Origin: Flavobacterium sp. MC2016-06
GTDB taxonomy: Bacteria; Bacteroidota; Bacteroidia; Flavobacteriales; Flavobacteriaceae
Assembly (NCBI RefSeq): GCF_009711165.2
Contig: NZ_WMID02000014.1
Span: forward strand, 62,001 to 126,000
Reading direction: 5' to 3'
Length of the DNA stretch: 64,000 nucleotides
Positions 8,535-16,950 of the stretch are shown in pieces (within the stretch, counting starts at the first letter, position 1; each line of letters opens with the position of its first letter). A model generated the notes under the pieces. It worked only from the letters and a program-made list of their open reading frames with translations, had not been told where the DNA came from and ran no database searches. Made by a program: the position numbers and the translations under genes.

Positions 8535-9335
8535 ATGAAAAATACTTTATACAAAGCCCTTACGGTTATTGCATTATCTATCACACTAGTTTCATGTTCA
8601 AATGACGATAACGAAGCAGCAACAGGAAGCGGAAAACTTATATTAGAATTCGATAATGCTTTTGGAGTAAACGATTTGATTTTAAATACACAAGGCAACA
8701 AAACTTCAAACAACGAGATTTTAAAAATCAGTAGTATTAAATACATCATCAGTAATGTTGTTCTAACAAAAGTAGATGGTACGACACTTACATACCCAAA
8801 AAGTAAAAGCTATTTTATTGCTGACGAAGCTTCTGAAGACGGACATGAATTTGAACTTTCGGATATTCCAGCTGGCGATTACGTAAAAGTAAAATTCGGA
8901 ATTGGTGTAGATGAAGACCAATGGAAATTAGGTGCATCTGGACAAGGAGATTTCTTGGCGCAGGCAGACGCCGCAGGCATGTTGTGGTCTTGGGCTGCAG
9001 GTTATAAATTTCTAGCTTTCGAAGGTACTTTTACTTCTCCAACCGTTACTGCAGAAACTCCTTTTATGATCCATACTGGAAAAACGGGAACAGACTACAA
9101 CTATACCGAAGTTACACTCGATTTACCAACCAAAGCATTGGTTCGTACCACAATTACGCCAGAAGTTCATATCATTACAGATCTTTCAAAAATCATTGAC
9201 GGAACCAACAAAATTAAACTCTCAGACAACAACGCAAACGGAATGGGCGCTATGATTATGAGCGGCACCAACCTGCCTTTAATTACTCAAAACGTTGCTG
9301 CAATGTTTAGCGTAGCACACGTACACAACGATTAA
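8535..9335 (+). CDS. MbnP-family periplasmic copper-binding lipoprotein
   Basis: 266 aa. SPII signal with lipidated Cys21 (LVSC). The beta-rich domain matches the MbnP family: an N-terminal LILEFDNAFG strand, the central AAGMLWSWAAGYKFLAFEG segment (Trp151, Trp153), a late PEVHI, and a C-terminal HVHND. In methanotroph MbnP a tryptophan is oxidised to kynurenine by the dihaem enzyme MbnH, and copper then binds. Here the next gene encodes a dihaem protein, so the pair is complete. Its role is probably periplasmic copper capture. The family call is firm; the metal is inferred from the family. Confidence 0.85.
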   Translation: MKNTLYKALTVIALSITLVSCSNDDNEAATGSGKLILEFDNAFGVNDLILNTQGNKTSNNEILKISSIKYIISNVVLTKVDGTTLTYPKSKSYFIADEASEDGHEFELSDIPAGDYVKVKFGIGVDEDQWKLGASGQGDFLAQADAAGMLWSWAAGYKFLAFEGTFTSPTVTAETPFMIHTGKTGTDYNYTEVTLDLPTKALVRTTITPEVHIITDLSKIIDGTNKIKLSDNNANGMGAMIMSGTNLPLITQNVAAMFSVAHVHND

Positions 9336-9380
9336 TTTTATTTTCGGGAGCACAAAAATTCAGTTTCACAAGAACAAATG

Positions 9381-9447
9381 TCCCGCTATCCGCTATATCT
9401 TTTATGCTGAACCCCAGCACAAAAGGATATCGCTTCTATCGGGGCTA
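9381..9447 (-). repeat. TAGCCCCGAT...AGCGGGA element, copy A (short form)
   Basis: In minus-strand orientation it starts TAGCCCCGATAGAAGCGATA, passes through the hairpin CCTTTTGTGCTGG...CAGCATAAAAG, and ends ATAGCGGATAGCGGGA. It lies between the MbnP- and MbnH-like genes. Other copies: 14298-14417, 22587-22717, 36389-36463 and 61347-61415. Confidence 0.8.
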
Positions 9448-9485
9448 AGCCAGAACTTTTGTACTTCTATAAAACATACAACACA

Positions 9486-10526
9486 ATGTTCAAAATAAAA
9501 TATTTTCTATGGGTATTGGCACCATTACTTTTTAGTTGTACAGACCAAGATGATGAATATATAAACATTCCGTTAGAATTTAAAGTTCCATCCAATTTTC
9601 CTGCTTTAGCCTACAATATTGCGCTAAATCCGCCAACGGAAAAAGGATTCGAGCTAGGTAAAAAATTATTTTACGACGGACGTTTGGCTTCAGACGGAGT
9701 AGTTTCCTGCGGATTCTGCCACATACAAGCCAATGCTTTTACCCATCACGGTCACACAGTAAGCCATGGAGTAAACGATGCACAAGGCACGCGAAACACA
9801 CCAGCCATTCAAAATCTGGCGTATCAAACTGTGTTTATGTACGATGGTGCTGCAGAGCATTTAGATTTACAGCCTATAATTCCGCTTACGAGTATTATAG
9901 AAATGAACGGAGATCTAAATGCCATTTTAAAAATGATGAAAACCGATAAAGACTATCAAAAATTATTTGGGCAGGCTTTTGACGATGGCGCAATCACAAC
10001 CGAAAACATGCTCAAAGCACTTTCGCAGTTTATGGTAATGGTTACCTCGTCCAATTCAAGATTTGACAAATACAGACGTAATGAAACTGGAGGAACTTTA
10101 ACAACAGATGAATTAGCTGGTTACGATTTATTTAAATCAAAATGCGCTTCCTGTCATGCAGCAGATTTACAGACAGACAATTCGTTTCGCAACAATGGTT
10201 TAGCAGTAAACCCATTAGTAAATGATGTTGGCCGTTATAAAGTAACAGAACTCGCAAGTGATTATTACAAATTTAAAGTGCCAAGTTTAAGAAATGTTGA
10301 GGTTTCTGGACCATATATGCACGACGGGCGATTTGGAAGTTTAGAAGGTGTTTTAGATCATTATCAAAGTGGTGTTTTAGCCTCAGCAACTCTAGACCCG
10401 ATTTTAAACCAGAACGGGAAATTAGGAATCACACTTTCAGAAACAGATAAAACACAAATAATTGCCTTTTTAAAAACCTTAACAGATAAACAATATTTAA
10501 CTGATAAGCGATTTTCAGAATATTAA
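9486..10526 (+). CDS. Dihaem cytochrome c peroxidase/MauG family protein, probable MbnH
   Basis: 346 aa from the ATG at 9486, which begins a lipoprotein signal (FLWVLAPLLFSC, Cys18). An upstream TTG at 9459 would add nine residues ahead of the signal and is less likely. Two haem c sites are CGFCH (75-79) and CASCH (220-224). The family segments LGKKLFYDGRLASDG, GTRNTPAIQN and FKVPSLRNVEVSGPYMHDG are present. Sequence alone does not separate a peroxidase from MauG/MbnH-type enzymes that oxidise tryptophan. Its place directly after an MbnP-family gene argues for MbnH: modification of MbnP tryptophan before copper binding. Confidence 0.82.
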   Translation: MFKIKYFLWVLAPLLFSCTDQDDEYINIPLEFKVPSNFPALAYNIALNPPTEKGFELGKKLFYDGRLASDGVVSCGFCHIQANAFTHHGHTVSHGVNDAQGTRNTPAIQNLAYQTVFMYDGAAEHLDLQPIIPLTSIIEMNGDLNAILKMMKTDKDYQKLFGQAFDDGAITTENMLKALSQFMVMVTSSNSRFDKYRRNETGGTLTTDELAGYDLFKSKCASCHAADLQTDNSFRNNGLAVNPLVNDVGRYKVTELASDYYKFKVPSLRNVEVSGPYMHDGRFGSLEGVLDHYQSGVLASATLDPILNQNGKLGITLSETDKTQIIAFLKTLTDKQYLTDKRFSEY

Positions 10527-10538
10527 AAATAAAAAAGA

Positions 10539-11498
10539 ATGAAAAAAATAATAGTATTAGCAGCGTTTTTAATTGGTTTTTCAGCCTTTAGTGCTACAGT
10601 AAAAGACAGCATTTCAGCCTTTACCTTTCAGCGTTTAGCAATGTTAGAAGATTTTGACTGCGATGCCTGCGGTTGTTCTGCCAGCGGCGGAAGTATGGGA
10701 TTTGGCTCTATGCTGAATAATAATTTTGTCGGACTTCGTTATTTCAAACAAAGTTATTCAAGCCGCGACGGAATCTTTGCCAATTCACCTTGGATAGACG
10801 AAAACTTCAATACCATTCAAGCTTGGGCTAGAATTCCTGTTACCGAAAAAATCCAGATTTCTGCATTAGTACCGTATCATTTTAACGAAAGAAAACTAAC
10901 TGCAGGAACAGAAAACATTGAAGGTCTCGGTGATATTACTGTAGTAGGATTGTACTCTGTATACCAAACCAAAAAAGACAGTACTTTTTTTACGCATAAA
11001 CTAAATGTAGGAGCAGGTATAAAAATACCAACAGGTAAATTTACCGAAGCCAATAATCTAGGAACTGTAAACCAAAGTTTTCAATTAGGAACAGGAAGCT
11101 GGGATTATCTAGCCGTTACAGAATATGTAATTAAACATAAAAACTTAGGTTTAAACACGACATTAAACTATACGATGAAAACCGAAAACAGCAAAAACTA
11201 TCAATACGGTGATCAATTTAATTATTCAGGAACATTCTTTTATTTATTCGATTTAAAATCAGTACAAATTGTACCACAAGCAGGTTTAGCTGGCGAAGTG
11301 TATCAAACCAACAAACAACACGGATTAGACGTGCCTAATACTGCTGGCGATGTATTGTTTGGAAAATTTGGTATAGAAGCTGGAAAAGATAAATTTTCTA
11401 TTGGCGTAAATGCAATGCTGCCTATCATACAAAACCTATCAAACGGCAACATGGAAGCCAATTACAGATGGAGTGTAAATTTAAATTATACGTTATAA
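10539..11498 (+). CDS. Outer-membrane beta-barrel 'transporter' with CDACGC motif
   Basis: 319 aa. A signal peptide (MKKIIVLAAFLIGFSAFSA) is followed by a Cys cluster at 41-46 (DCDACGCSASGG) and a run of amphipathic strands typical of the phenol_MetA_deg/transporter barrels (IPVTEKIQISALVPYHF, LNVGAGIKIPTGKF), ending NYRWSVNLNYTL. The N-terminal Cys cluster could bind metal on the periplasmic side. It begins 12 bases after the MbnH-like gene, so it is co-transcribed. Role inferred: outer-membrane channel or sensor of the metal system. Confidence 0.72.
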   Translation: MKKIIVLAAFLIGFSAFSATVKDSISAFTFQRLAMLEDFDCDACGCSASGGSMGFGSMLNNNFVGLRYFKQSYSSRDGIFANSPWIDENFNTIQAWARIPVTEKIQISALVPYHFNERKLTAGTENIEGLGDITVVGLYSVYQTKKDSTFFTHKLNVGAGIKIPTGKFTEANNLGTVNQSFQLGTGSWDYLAVTEYVIKHKNLGLNTTLNYTMKTENSKNYQYGDQFNYSGTFFYLFDLKSVQIVPQAGLAGEVYQTNKQHGLDVPNTAGDVLFGKFGIEAGKDKFSIGVNAMLPIIQNLSNGNMEANYRWSVNLNYTL

Positions 11499-11539
11499 AA
11501 CATTAACTCAACAGTTAAAATCCTAAACAGAAACACGCT

Positions 11540-11917
11540 TTGAAACGATTATTAATCTTATTTCTTTCCTGCATGCTATTAGTTCCCTCTTTTGGCAGTT
11601 TCTTTGTTTATACCTCATTTAAATTAAATCAAGAAGAAATTTCAAAAACCATTTGTGTACAGCGTAAAATGGTTTTTAATTCTTGCAATGGTCGTTGTGA
11701 ACTCCAAAAAAGTTTAAAAAAATATACCGACAACGAAAAAAGAATGGAAAACAACCTAAAAGAAAAACTAGAAGTTGTTTACATTCAAAACACAATATTC
11801 AACAATTATCAGTTAATAGCACCAATCGAATCTGGGACAAACCTTTTTGCTCCTTTTGAAGAAAAACCCATTTCGGTTTCAAATTCCACATTTCACCCTC
11901 CATCCTATTTGATATAA
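11540..11917 (+). CDS. Small Cys-motif membrane-anchored protein, copy B
   Basis: 125 aa, TTG start. It is a near-duplicate of copy A (8050-8427). The first 31 residues differ at only about five positions, the Cys39/Cys49/Cys53 motif (SCNGRCELQKSLKKY) is identical, and divergence concentrates in the C-terminal third. It follows the barrel gene by 41 bases and precedes the TonB-dependent receptor. The two copies head the two halves of the cluster, so each may accompany its own set of envelope proteins. Function is unknown; metal handling is inferred. Confidence 0.75.
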   Translation: MKRLLILFLSCMLLVPSFGSFFVYTSFKLNQEEISKTICVQRKMVFNSCNGRCELQKSLKKYTDNEKRMENNLKEKLEVVYIQNTIFNNYQLIAPIESGTNLFAPFEEKPISVSNSTFHPPSYLI

Positions 11918-11927
11918 ATTTTAGTTC

Positions 11928-11957
11928 ACTTTTCAATTCAATTTGAAAGGTTTTTTC
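11928..11957 (+). terminator. Possible attenuating terminator before the receptor gene
   Basis: ACTTTTCAA pairs with TTTGAAAGGT (one G-U) around a short loop and runs into six T. Placed between copy B and the TonB-dependent receptor, it could lower receptor transcription relative to the upstream genes. Confidence 0.5.
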
Positions 11958-12010
11958 TTGGCTTAAAGCCGAAGAATACTTGATACTTTTTAAAATTTAT
12001 ATCATTTAAA

Positions 12011-14170
12011 ATGAAAAAAATATACTTTACCCTATTAATCATAGGGCAATGTGTTTTTGCGCAAAACAAAACTGTGCAGGATACAACCAAATCTCAAGAG
12101 CTTGAAAACATTTTTGTAACTGCCAATCGTACTGCCACTTTACGAAAAGAAACTCCCGTTGCCATTAGCAAAATAACAGCTAAAACCATTAACGAAACCA
12201 AAGCAACTGCAGTTTACGAAATCATCAATAAAACACCTGGAGTATTAATGGTTAATTTAGGAAACGAGCAGCACATGATGTCGATTCGTCAGCCTATGAC
12301 AACCAATGCGTATTATTTATATCTAGAAGACGGATTACCAATTCGTCCAATGGGAATCTTCAATCACAATGCATTATTAGAAATCAATCAATACAATCTG
12401 CAAAGCATTGAAGTTGTAAAAGGTCCTGTTTCGTCTTTGTACGGACCAGAAGCAGTTGGCGGCACCATCAATTTAATTTCGCTAAAACCACCAGTTGATC
12501 CCGAATTTAAATTTGGTGTACAAGGAGATAATTATGGTTATAGAAGATTTCAGGCAGCAGGCGGTGCAACAATCGGAAAAGTCGGTTTTCATATCGCAGG
12601 AATTTCAAGTCTACAGACCAACGGCTGGATGGCGTATTCAGATTACAACAAAGATAATCTAAATGCTAGAATAGATTATAACATCTCGCCTTCTACCCGA
12701 TTAATTAGCAATACCATGTACGGAAAATATTATTCTGACATGAGTGGAACGGTTAACGAAGATGCGTTTAACAACAGAACCTACAAAAGCACTTCTGATT
12801 TTACCTATAGAAAATCGGATGCTTTAAGAACTAGATTAACGTTGGAGCACGATTGGAATGATAAATCAAGCAGTTATATTACTGGATATTTACGTGATAA
12901 TAAATTAGGACAAAATCCTTCATACGGAATCAAATGGAGTGCAACTGTAAATCCAACAACGGCAACTGGTCAAGTAAATTCAAATAATTTCAAAAGTTAC
13001 GGAGCGATCGGACAGCATACTCAGAAATTCGACTTTTTAAACACCAAAATTGTAGCAGGCGCCTTATACGATTATTCTCCCGTAACCTATTGGGCTTATG
13101 TAATAGATTTAAAAGCCAATTTAAATCCGGGAGAAGCAGGAAAACAAACCGTAGACTCTTATGAAATTACTGCCGAACATCCAGACTCAAAACTAGCAGA
13201 TTATACCGCAGATATATTCAATACAGCAGGTTATGCACAAGTGAGTTTCAATCCAATCGAAAAATTAATCGTAACCGTTGGCGGCCGTTACGACAACATG
13301 AAAGTGAATTATGACAATGCATTAGACCAATCTTCAGGAAGTAAAATCTACGACAAAGTAACTTTTAAAGCGGGAGCTAATTACAATCCGTTTGAATACG
13401 CTGGATTTTACGGCAACTATTCACAAGGTTTTGCGCCTCCGGGAATTACTTCAATTTTTACAGCAAAACCTGGAACTGGAGGTACAACTGGCGTTCCTGC
13501 AGATTTTTATTATAATCTTAAACCAGCAACTTTCAATAATTATGAAATTGGCGGATGGCTTTCTTTCCTAGAAAATAAATTAAACTTCGATTACGCCATA
13601 TATTTTATGGAAGGTCAAAATGAGTTATTAAGCATCAAACTCCCAGATAATTCTACCGATTATCGTTCGGCTGGAGAAACTCGTCACAAAGGAATCGAGT
13701 TTGGCGCTACCTACAAACCATCAAAACAATTCAACATTCGCGTAGGCGGCACTTATGCACAACATACGTATATTGATTTTAAACTTTCAGACAAACCGTC
13801 AGATCCAGTTCAAAACCTAGACGGTAAAGAAATGCCAGCAGCGCCAAAATGGTCTGGAAATTCAGAAATAAGTTATTATCCTAATTGGCTTCCCAACTTA
13901 AGAACTTCAATCGAATGGCAGCTTGTTGGAAGTTATTACCAAGACCAGATTAATACTGTAAAATACAGTGGTTATAATTTGTTTAACGCCAGAATCGGTT
14001 ATCAATGGAGAAAAATTGAGATTTACGGAAACGTACTCAATCTTACCGACAAATTATACGCCTATAATGTTTCAAGAGCCAATACAACTGGCGCGCAACC
14101 TACGTACACGGCTGCAGCACCAAGAACATTTGTGTTCGGAATTCAATATAATTTTTCATTAAAAAAGTAA
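12011..14170 (+). CDS. TonB-dependent outer-membrane receptor
   Basis: 719 aa. Signal peptide (MKKIYFTLLIIGQCVFA); plug domain from about residue 35 (ETPVAISKITA, VYEIINKTPGVLM, then IEVVKGPVSSLYGPEAVGGTINLIS); a 22-strand barrel ending NLTDKLYAYNVSRAN and a final aromatic strand FGIQYNFSLKK. There is no carboxypeptidase-regulatory N-terminal domain, so it is of the siderophore/metal class rather than SusC. Cargo is unknown. Together with the MbnP/MbnH pair upstream and the PepSY protein downstream, a metal or metallophore is likely. Confidence 0.92.
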   Translation: MKKIYFTLLIIGQCVFAQNKTVQDTTKSQELENIFVTANRTATLRKETPVAISKITAKTINETKATAVYEIINKTPGVLMVNLGNEQHMMSIRQPMTTNAYYLYLEDGLPIRPMGIFNHNALLEINQYNLQSIEVVKGPVSSLYGPEAVGGTINLISLKPPVDPEFKFGVQGDNYGYRRFQAAGGATIGKVGFHIAGISSLQTNGWMAYSDYNKDNLNARIDYNISPSTRLISNTMYGKYYSDMSGTVNEDAFNNRTYKSTSDFTYRKSDALRTRLTLEHDWNDKSSSYITGYLRDNKLGQNPSYGIKWSATVNPTTATGQVNSNNFKSYGAIGQHTQKFDFLNTKIVAGALYDYSPVTYWAYVIDLKANLNPGEAGKQTVDSYEITAEHPDSKLADYTADIFNTAGYAQVSFNPIEKLIVTVGGRYDNMKVNYDNALDQSSGSKIYDKVTFKAGANYNPFEYAGFYGNYSQGFAPPGITSIFTAKPGTGGTTGVPADFYYNLKPATFNNYEIGGWLSFLENKLNFDYAIYFMEGQNELLSIKLPDNSTDYRSAGETRHKGIEFGATYKPSKQFNIRVGGTYAQHTYIDFKLSDKPSDPVQNLDGKEMPAAPKWSGNSEISYYPNWLPNLRTSIEWQLVGSYYQDQINTVKYSGYNLFNARIGYQWRKIEIYGNVLNLTDKLYAYNVSRANTTGAQPTYTAAAPRTFVFGIQYNFSLKK

Positions 14171-14177
14171 TATAAAA

Positions 14178-14276
14178 TTTAGCCACAGATTAAAATGATT
14201 AGCACAGATTAGAAAAATCATGAAAGTAAAACTTAAAAAAAAATCATTTCAAATCCTTTAAATCTGTGGCTAAAAA
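14178..14276. repeat. Intergenic inverted repeat, GCCACAGATT family
   Basis: TTTAGCCACAGATTAAA faces TTTAAATCTGTGGCTAAA about 65 bases later. Related repeats are at 57861-58020 and 58291-58417. Confidence 0.7.
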
Positions 14277-14297
14277 ATAATAAGTATTAGAAGCTAA

Positions 14298-14417
14298 TCC
14301 CGCTTTCGGCTATATCTTTTTTGGGCAAAGAAAAATTGCCCAAAAAAGGATACCGCCTCAAATAAAATTCACTGAACTCCGATTAAAAATTAATATTATG
14401 TGAAGTAATCGGGGCTA
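14298..14417 (-). repeat. TAGCCCCGAT...AGCGGGA element, copy B (long form)
   Basis: Minus-strand orientation. It begins TAGCCCCGATTACTTCAC, carries the extra block GGAGTTCAGTGAATT, then a hairpin built on CCTTTTTTGGGC...GCCCAAAAAA, and ends AGCCGAAAGCGGGA. The extra block is shared with the copy at 22587-22717. Confidence 0.8.
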
Positions 14418-14430
14418 AAAAGACCTAACA

Positions 14431-16032
14431 ATGAGTAAAGAAATAAATAGAAAAAAAGCTAAAAAAGATTCCAAAATCATCAAAAAAATTAAGCAACACA
14501 TGTACAAATGGCATCGGGTTATTGGTTTAATTACCATTATTTCTGTCATTTTCTGGACATTATCTGGTTTGATGCATCCTTTTATGGCGCATTTCTTTAA
14601 ACCCGAAATTGCACACGAAAAACTCGAACAGCAAATTATTGATAAAAATCAGCTGCATTATTCGATACAGGAAGTTTTACAAAAAAACGAATTAACGCAA
14701 TTCAAAAATTTCCGAATCGTTTCTTTTAATAATGCGACTTATTATCAAGTAAAAACTATCATTGGCCAATTATGGTATTTTGATGCTGCAACTGCCAAAC
14801 AACTAGAAAACGGAGATCAGAAATATGCCGAATGGCTTTCGCGATATTTTCTAGACGATCAAAAAAGCACCATAAAAAAGAGTGAAATTGTAACCGAATT
14901 TACAGCGCAATACAAATATGTAAACCGCTATTTACCTGTTTACAAAATATCTTTTGATCGTCCTGATGCGATGCAGGTTTATGTAGAAACTTCTTCGAGT
15001 AAATTAGCTACTTACAATCCAACTTCAAGACAAGCCTTTATTTGGTTTTTCGACACTTTCCATAATTGGTCGTTTATAGATGCGATAACCAACAACAGCA
15101 TCCGAATTATTACGATGATTTTTCTTTTGTCTATAATTGGATTTTCTGCGTTGAGCGGTATTTTAATCTATGGTTTACTGTGGAAACAATTCAAAAAAAC
15201 AGACAGTGTTCAACCTAAAAAAGGATTACGAAAATACCACCGTCAAATTGGGATTTGGGTTTCGCTTTTTACTTTAACTTTTGCTTTTAGCGGCGGTTAT
15301 CACGCCACTACAAAATGGACGCCGTATACTTTATCGCAAATGATTTACGAACCAACGTTTGCAACCAAAGAAATTCCTGTTGCTAATACTAATCTTAATT
15401 TAGATTGGAATCGTTTTCAAAACATTGGCATTATTACACTAAACGACACAACTTATTTTCGTTGTCAATTGGTTGAACAAGAAACTAAAAAATTCAAAAA
15501 ACCAAAAGCAGATCCAAATTTAAAATGGAACAAAAAAGAAGATCTAAAATCTGAAGTAATTTACATTAATGCAACAACAAATAAAATTGTACCCAATATT
15601 GATCTAGAATATGCAGAATTTCTAGCGTATTATTTTACAGACGGCGCTCCAAAAGCGGCTTGCTGCGAAATGGTCGATACTTCTGATGATGAACCGCAAC
15701 CGTCTCTAGAAAATGTAAAACTATTAGAATCTAAAGTTTTAACAGATTTTGAAAGCCGTGAATATGGTTTTGTCAACAAAAGACTTCCGGTAATAAAACT
15801 GGCATACGACACTCCAGAAAAAACAACTTATTTTATAGAAACAGCAACATCAAGATTGGCTGCAGTTATTAAAAACTCAGATAAAGTAGAAGGTTATTCT
15901 TTTGCCATTCTGCATAAATTCTTATTTATGGATTGGGCAGGAAAAAATATCCGAGATTTAACAATGGTTATAGCTGCATTAACTATTCTTGTGGTTAGCA
16001 TTTTAGGTTTTATTCTCTTTTTGAGGAAATAA
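14431..16032 (+). CDS. PepSY-domain inner-membrane protein
   Basis: 533 aa. Membrane segments lie near residues 27-48, 225-250, 272-292 and 505-530, with two large periplasmic PepSY-like regions between them. The first helix carries HRVIGLITIISVIFWTLSG and the third HRQIGIWVSLFTLTFAFSGG, the His-containing helices of PepSY-associated proteins. Such proteins sit next to TonB-dependent receptors for siderophores and are thought to reduce the imported metal. A CC pair occurs in the second periplasmic loop (AACCEM). It lies downstream of the receptor gene beyond repeat elements and is probably part of the same system. Confidence 0.8.
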   Translation: MSKEINRKKAKKDSKIIKKIKQHMYKWHRVIGLITIISVIFWTLSGLMHPFMAHFFKPEIAHEKLEQQIIDKNQLHYSIQEVLQKNELTQFKNFRIVSFNNATYYQVKTIIGQLWYFDAATAKQLENGDQKYAEWLSRYFLDDQKSTIKKSEIVTEFTAQYKYVNRYLPVYKISFDRPDAMQVYVETSSSKLATYNPTSRQAFIWFFDTFHNWSFIDAITNNSIRIITMIFLLSIIGFSALSGILIYGLLWKQFKKTDSVQPKKGLRKYHRQIGIWVSLFTLTFAFSGGYHATTKWTPYTLSQMIYEPTFATKEIPVANTNLNLDWNRFQNIGIITLNDTTYFRCQLVEQETKKFKKPKADPNLKWNKKEDLKSEVIYINATTNKIVPNIDLEYAEFLAYYFTDGAPKAACCEMVDTSDDEPQPSLENVKLLESKVLTDFESREYGFVNKRLPVIKLAYDTPEKTTYFIETATSRLAAVIKNSDKVEGYSFAILHKFLFMDWAGKNIRDLTMVIAALTILVVSILGFILFLRK

Positions 16033-16082
16033 CTACTGAGATTCTAAGGCTTTAAAATTCTAAGTTTTTTTATTAAATTCAT

Positions 16083-16147
16083 TTCTCGCAAAGACGCGAA
16101 GACGCAAAGAAAATCAAGTTATAAGCTTTGTGCCTTTGCGAGATTAT
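16083..16147. repeat. Intergenic inverted repeat, CGCAAAGACGC family
   Basis: CTCGCAAAGACGCGAAGACG faces GTGCCTTTGCGAGA. The same words recur in tandem at 38031-38178. Confidence 0.65.
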
Positions 16148-16163
16148 TTTTGACATGGATTTT

Positions 16164-16256
16164 ATTTCCTGCAAGGTTTCAAAAACCTTGTAGGTATTTC
16201 AAGTAAGAACTTAAAAAAATATACCTACAAGGTCAAAAAAAGACCTTGCAGGAAAT
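16164..16256. repeat. CCTGCAAGG palindromic element, copy 1
   Basis: ATTTCCTGCAAGGTTTC...CCTTGTAGGTATTTC is followed by its complement, ending CCTTGCAGGAAAT. A second copy (17870-17963), about 90% alike by eye, lies on the other side of the two-gene unit 16315-17852. Confidence 0.8.
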
Positions 16257-16278
16257 CTTATCTTAAAAGCTTTTTCCC

Positions 16279-16286
16279 TATTTTTG
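16279..16286 (+). promoter_or_regulatory. -7 box before the DUF2306 gene
   Basis: TATTTTTG fits TAnnTTTG, 28 bases before the TTG start at 16315. No clear -33 element is visible. Confidence 0.5.
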
Positions 16287-16314
16287 AACTTTAATTAATC
16301 CCTTATAACTAAAG

Positions 16315-16950
16315 TTGAAAAAGTACCTAAAGCCTTACTTACCGCTTCTACTGACGCTCTGTTTTAGTTATTTTTTTATATTGATGATCAAAATTACCTG
16401 TCAATATATTCCATTCAAAAACGATGCGGCATTTCTTCAAATAAAGCAGACCGAAGTTTTAGAGATTCCGTTTTACATTGTATTTTTTTACATTCATGTG
16501 TATACTGCTATTTTCGTTTTACTAGCTGGATTTACTCAATTTAGCTCAACTTTATTAAGGAAACAGCCCAGTATTCATAGAAATATTGGAAAATTTTATG
16601 TCTTTACAGTTCTCTTTTTAAGTGCTCCATCGGGCTTATTTATTGGTGTTTTTGCCAATGGAGGTTTTTATTCCAAAATATCTTTTGTAACACTTTCTAT
16701 CTTGTGGTTTTATTTTACGCTGAAAGGATTTTTACACATTAAAAACAAAAATATACTGCTTCACAAAGCTTTTATGCTGCGAAGTTTTGCTTTAACATTT
16801 TCTGCTATAACCTTACGCTTTTGGAAGGTTATTCTTATATATTTGTTTCACCCTTCGCCAATGGACGTCTATCAGATTATTGCTTGGCTGGGGTGGATTC
16901 CAAACCTATTAATCGCTGAATATTACATTTATAACCAATCAAAAAAATGA
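16315..16950 (+). CDS. DUF2306 family membrane protein
   Basis: 211 aa with six or seven hydrophobic segments. HRNIGKFYVFTVLFLSAPSG and LLHKAFMLRSFALTFSAITLR give the conserved His/Arg pattern of DUF2306 (PF10067) membrane proteins, whose function is unknown. The TTG at 16315 gives the expected MKKYLKPYLPLLL start; the next Met (residue 24) would remove most of the first helix. The stop overlaps the next start (ATGA), so the two genes are translationally coupled. Confidence 0.72.
   Translation: MKKYLKPYLPLLLTLCFSYFFILMIKITCQYIPFKNDAAFLQIKQTEVLEIPFYIVFFYIHVYTAIFVLLAGFTQFSSTLLRKQPSIHRNIGKFYVFTVLFLSAPSGLFIGVFANGGFYSKISFVTLSILWFYFTLKGFLHIKNKNILLHKAFMLRSFALTFSAITLRFWKVILIYLFHPSPMDVYQIIAWLGWIPNLLIAEYYIYNQSKK

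Noticed and set aside
9459..9485. TTG start for the dihaem protein
   Set aside because: The nine extra residues would precede a normal lipoprotein signal that starts at the ATG at 9486.
12011..14170. SusC-type nutrient receptor
   Set aside because: There is no carboxypeptidase-regulatory N-terminal domain and no SusD neighbour. It is a classic metal/siderophore-class TonB receptor.
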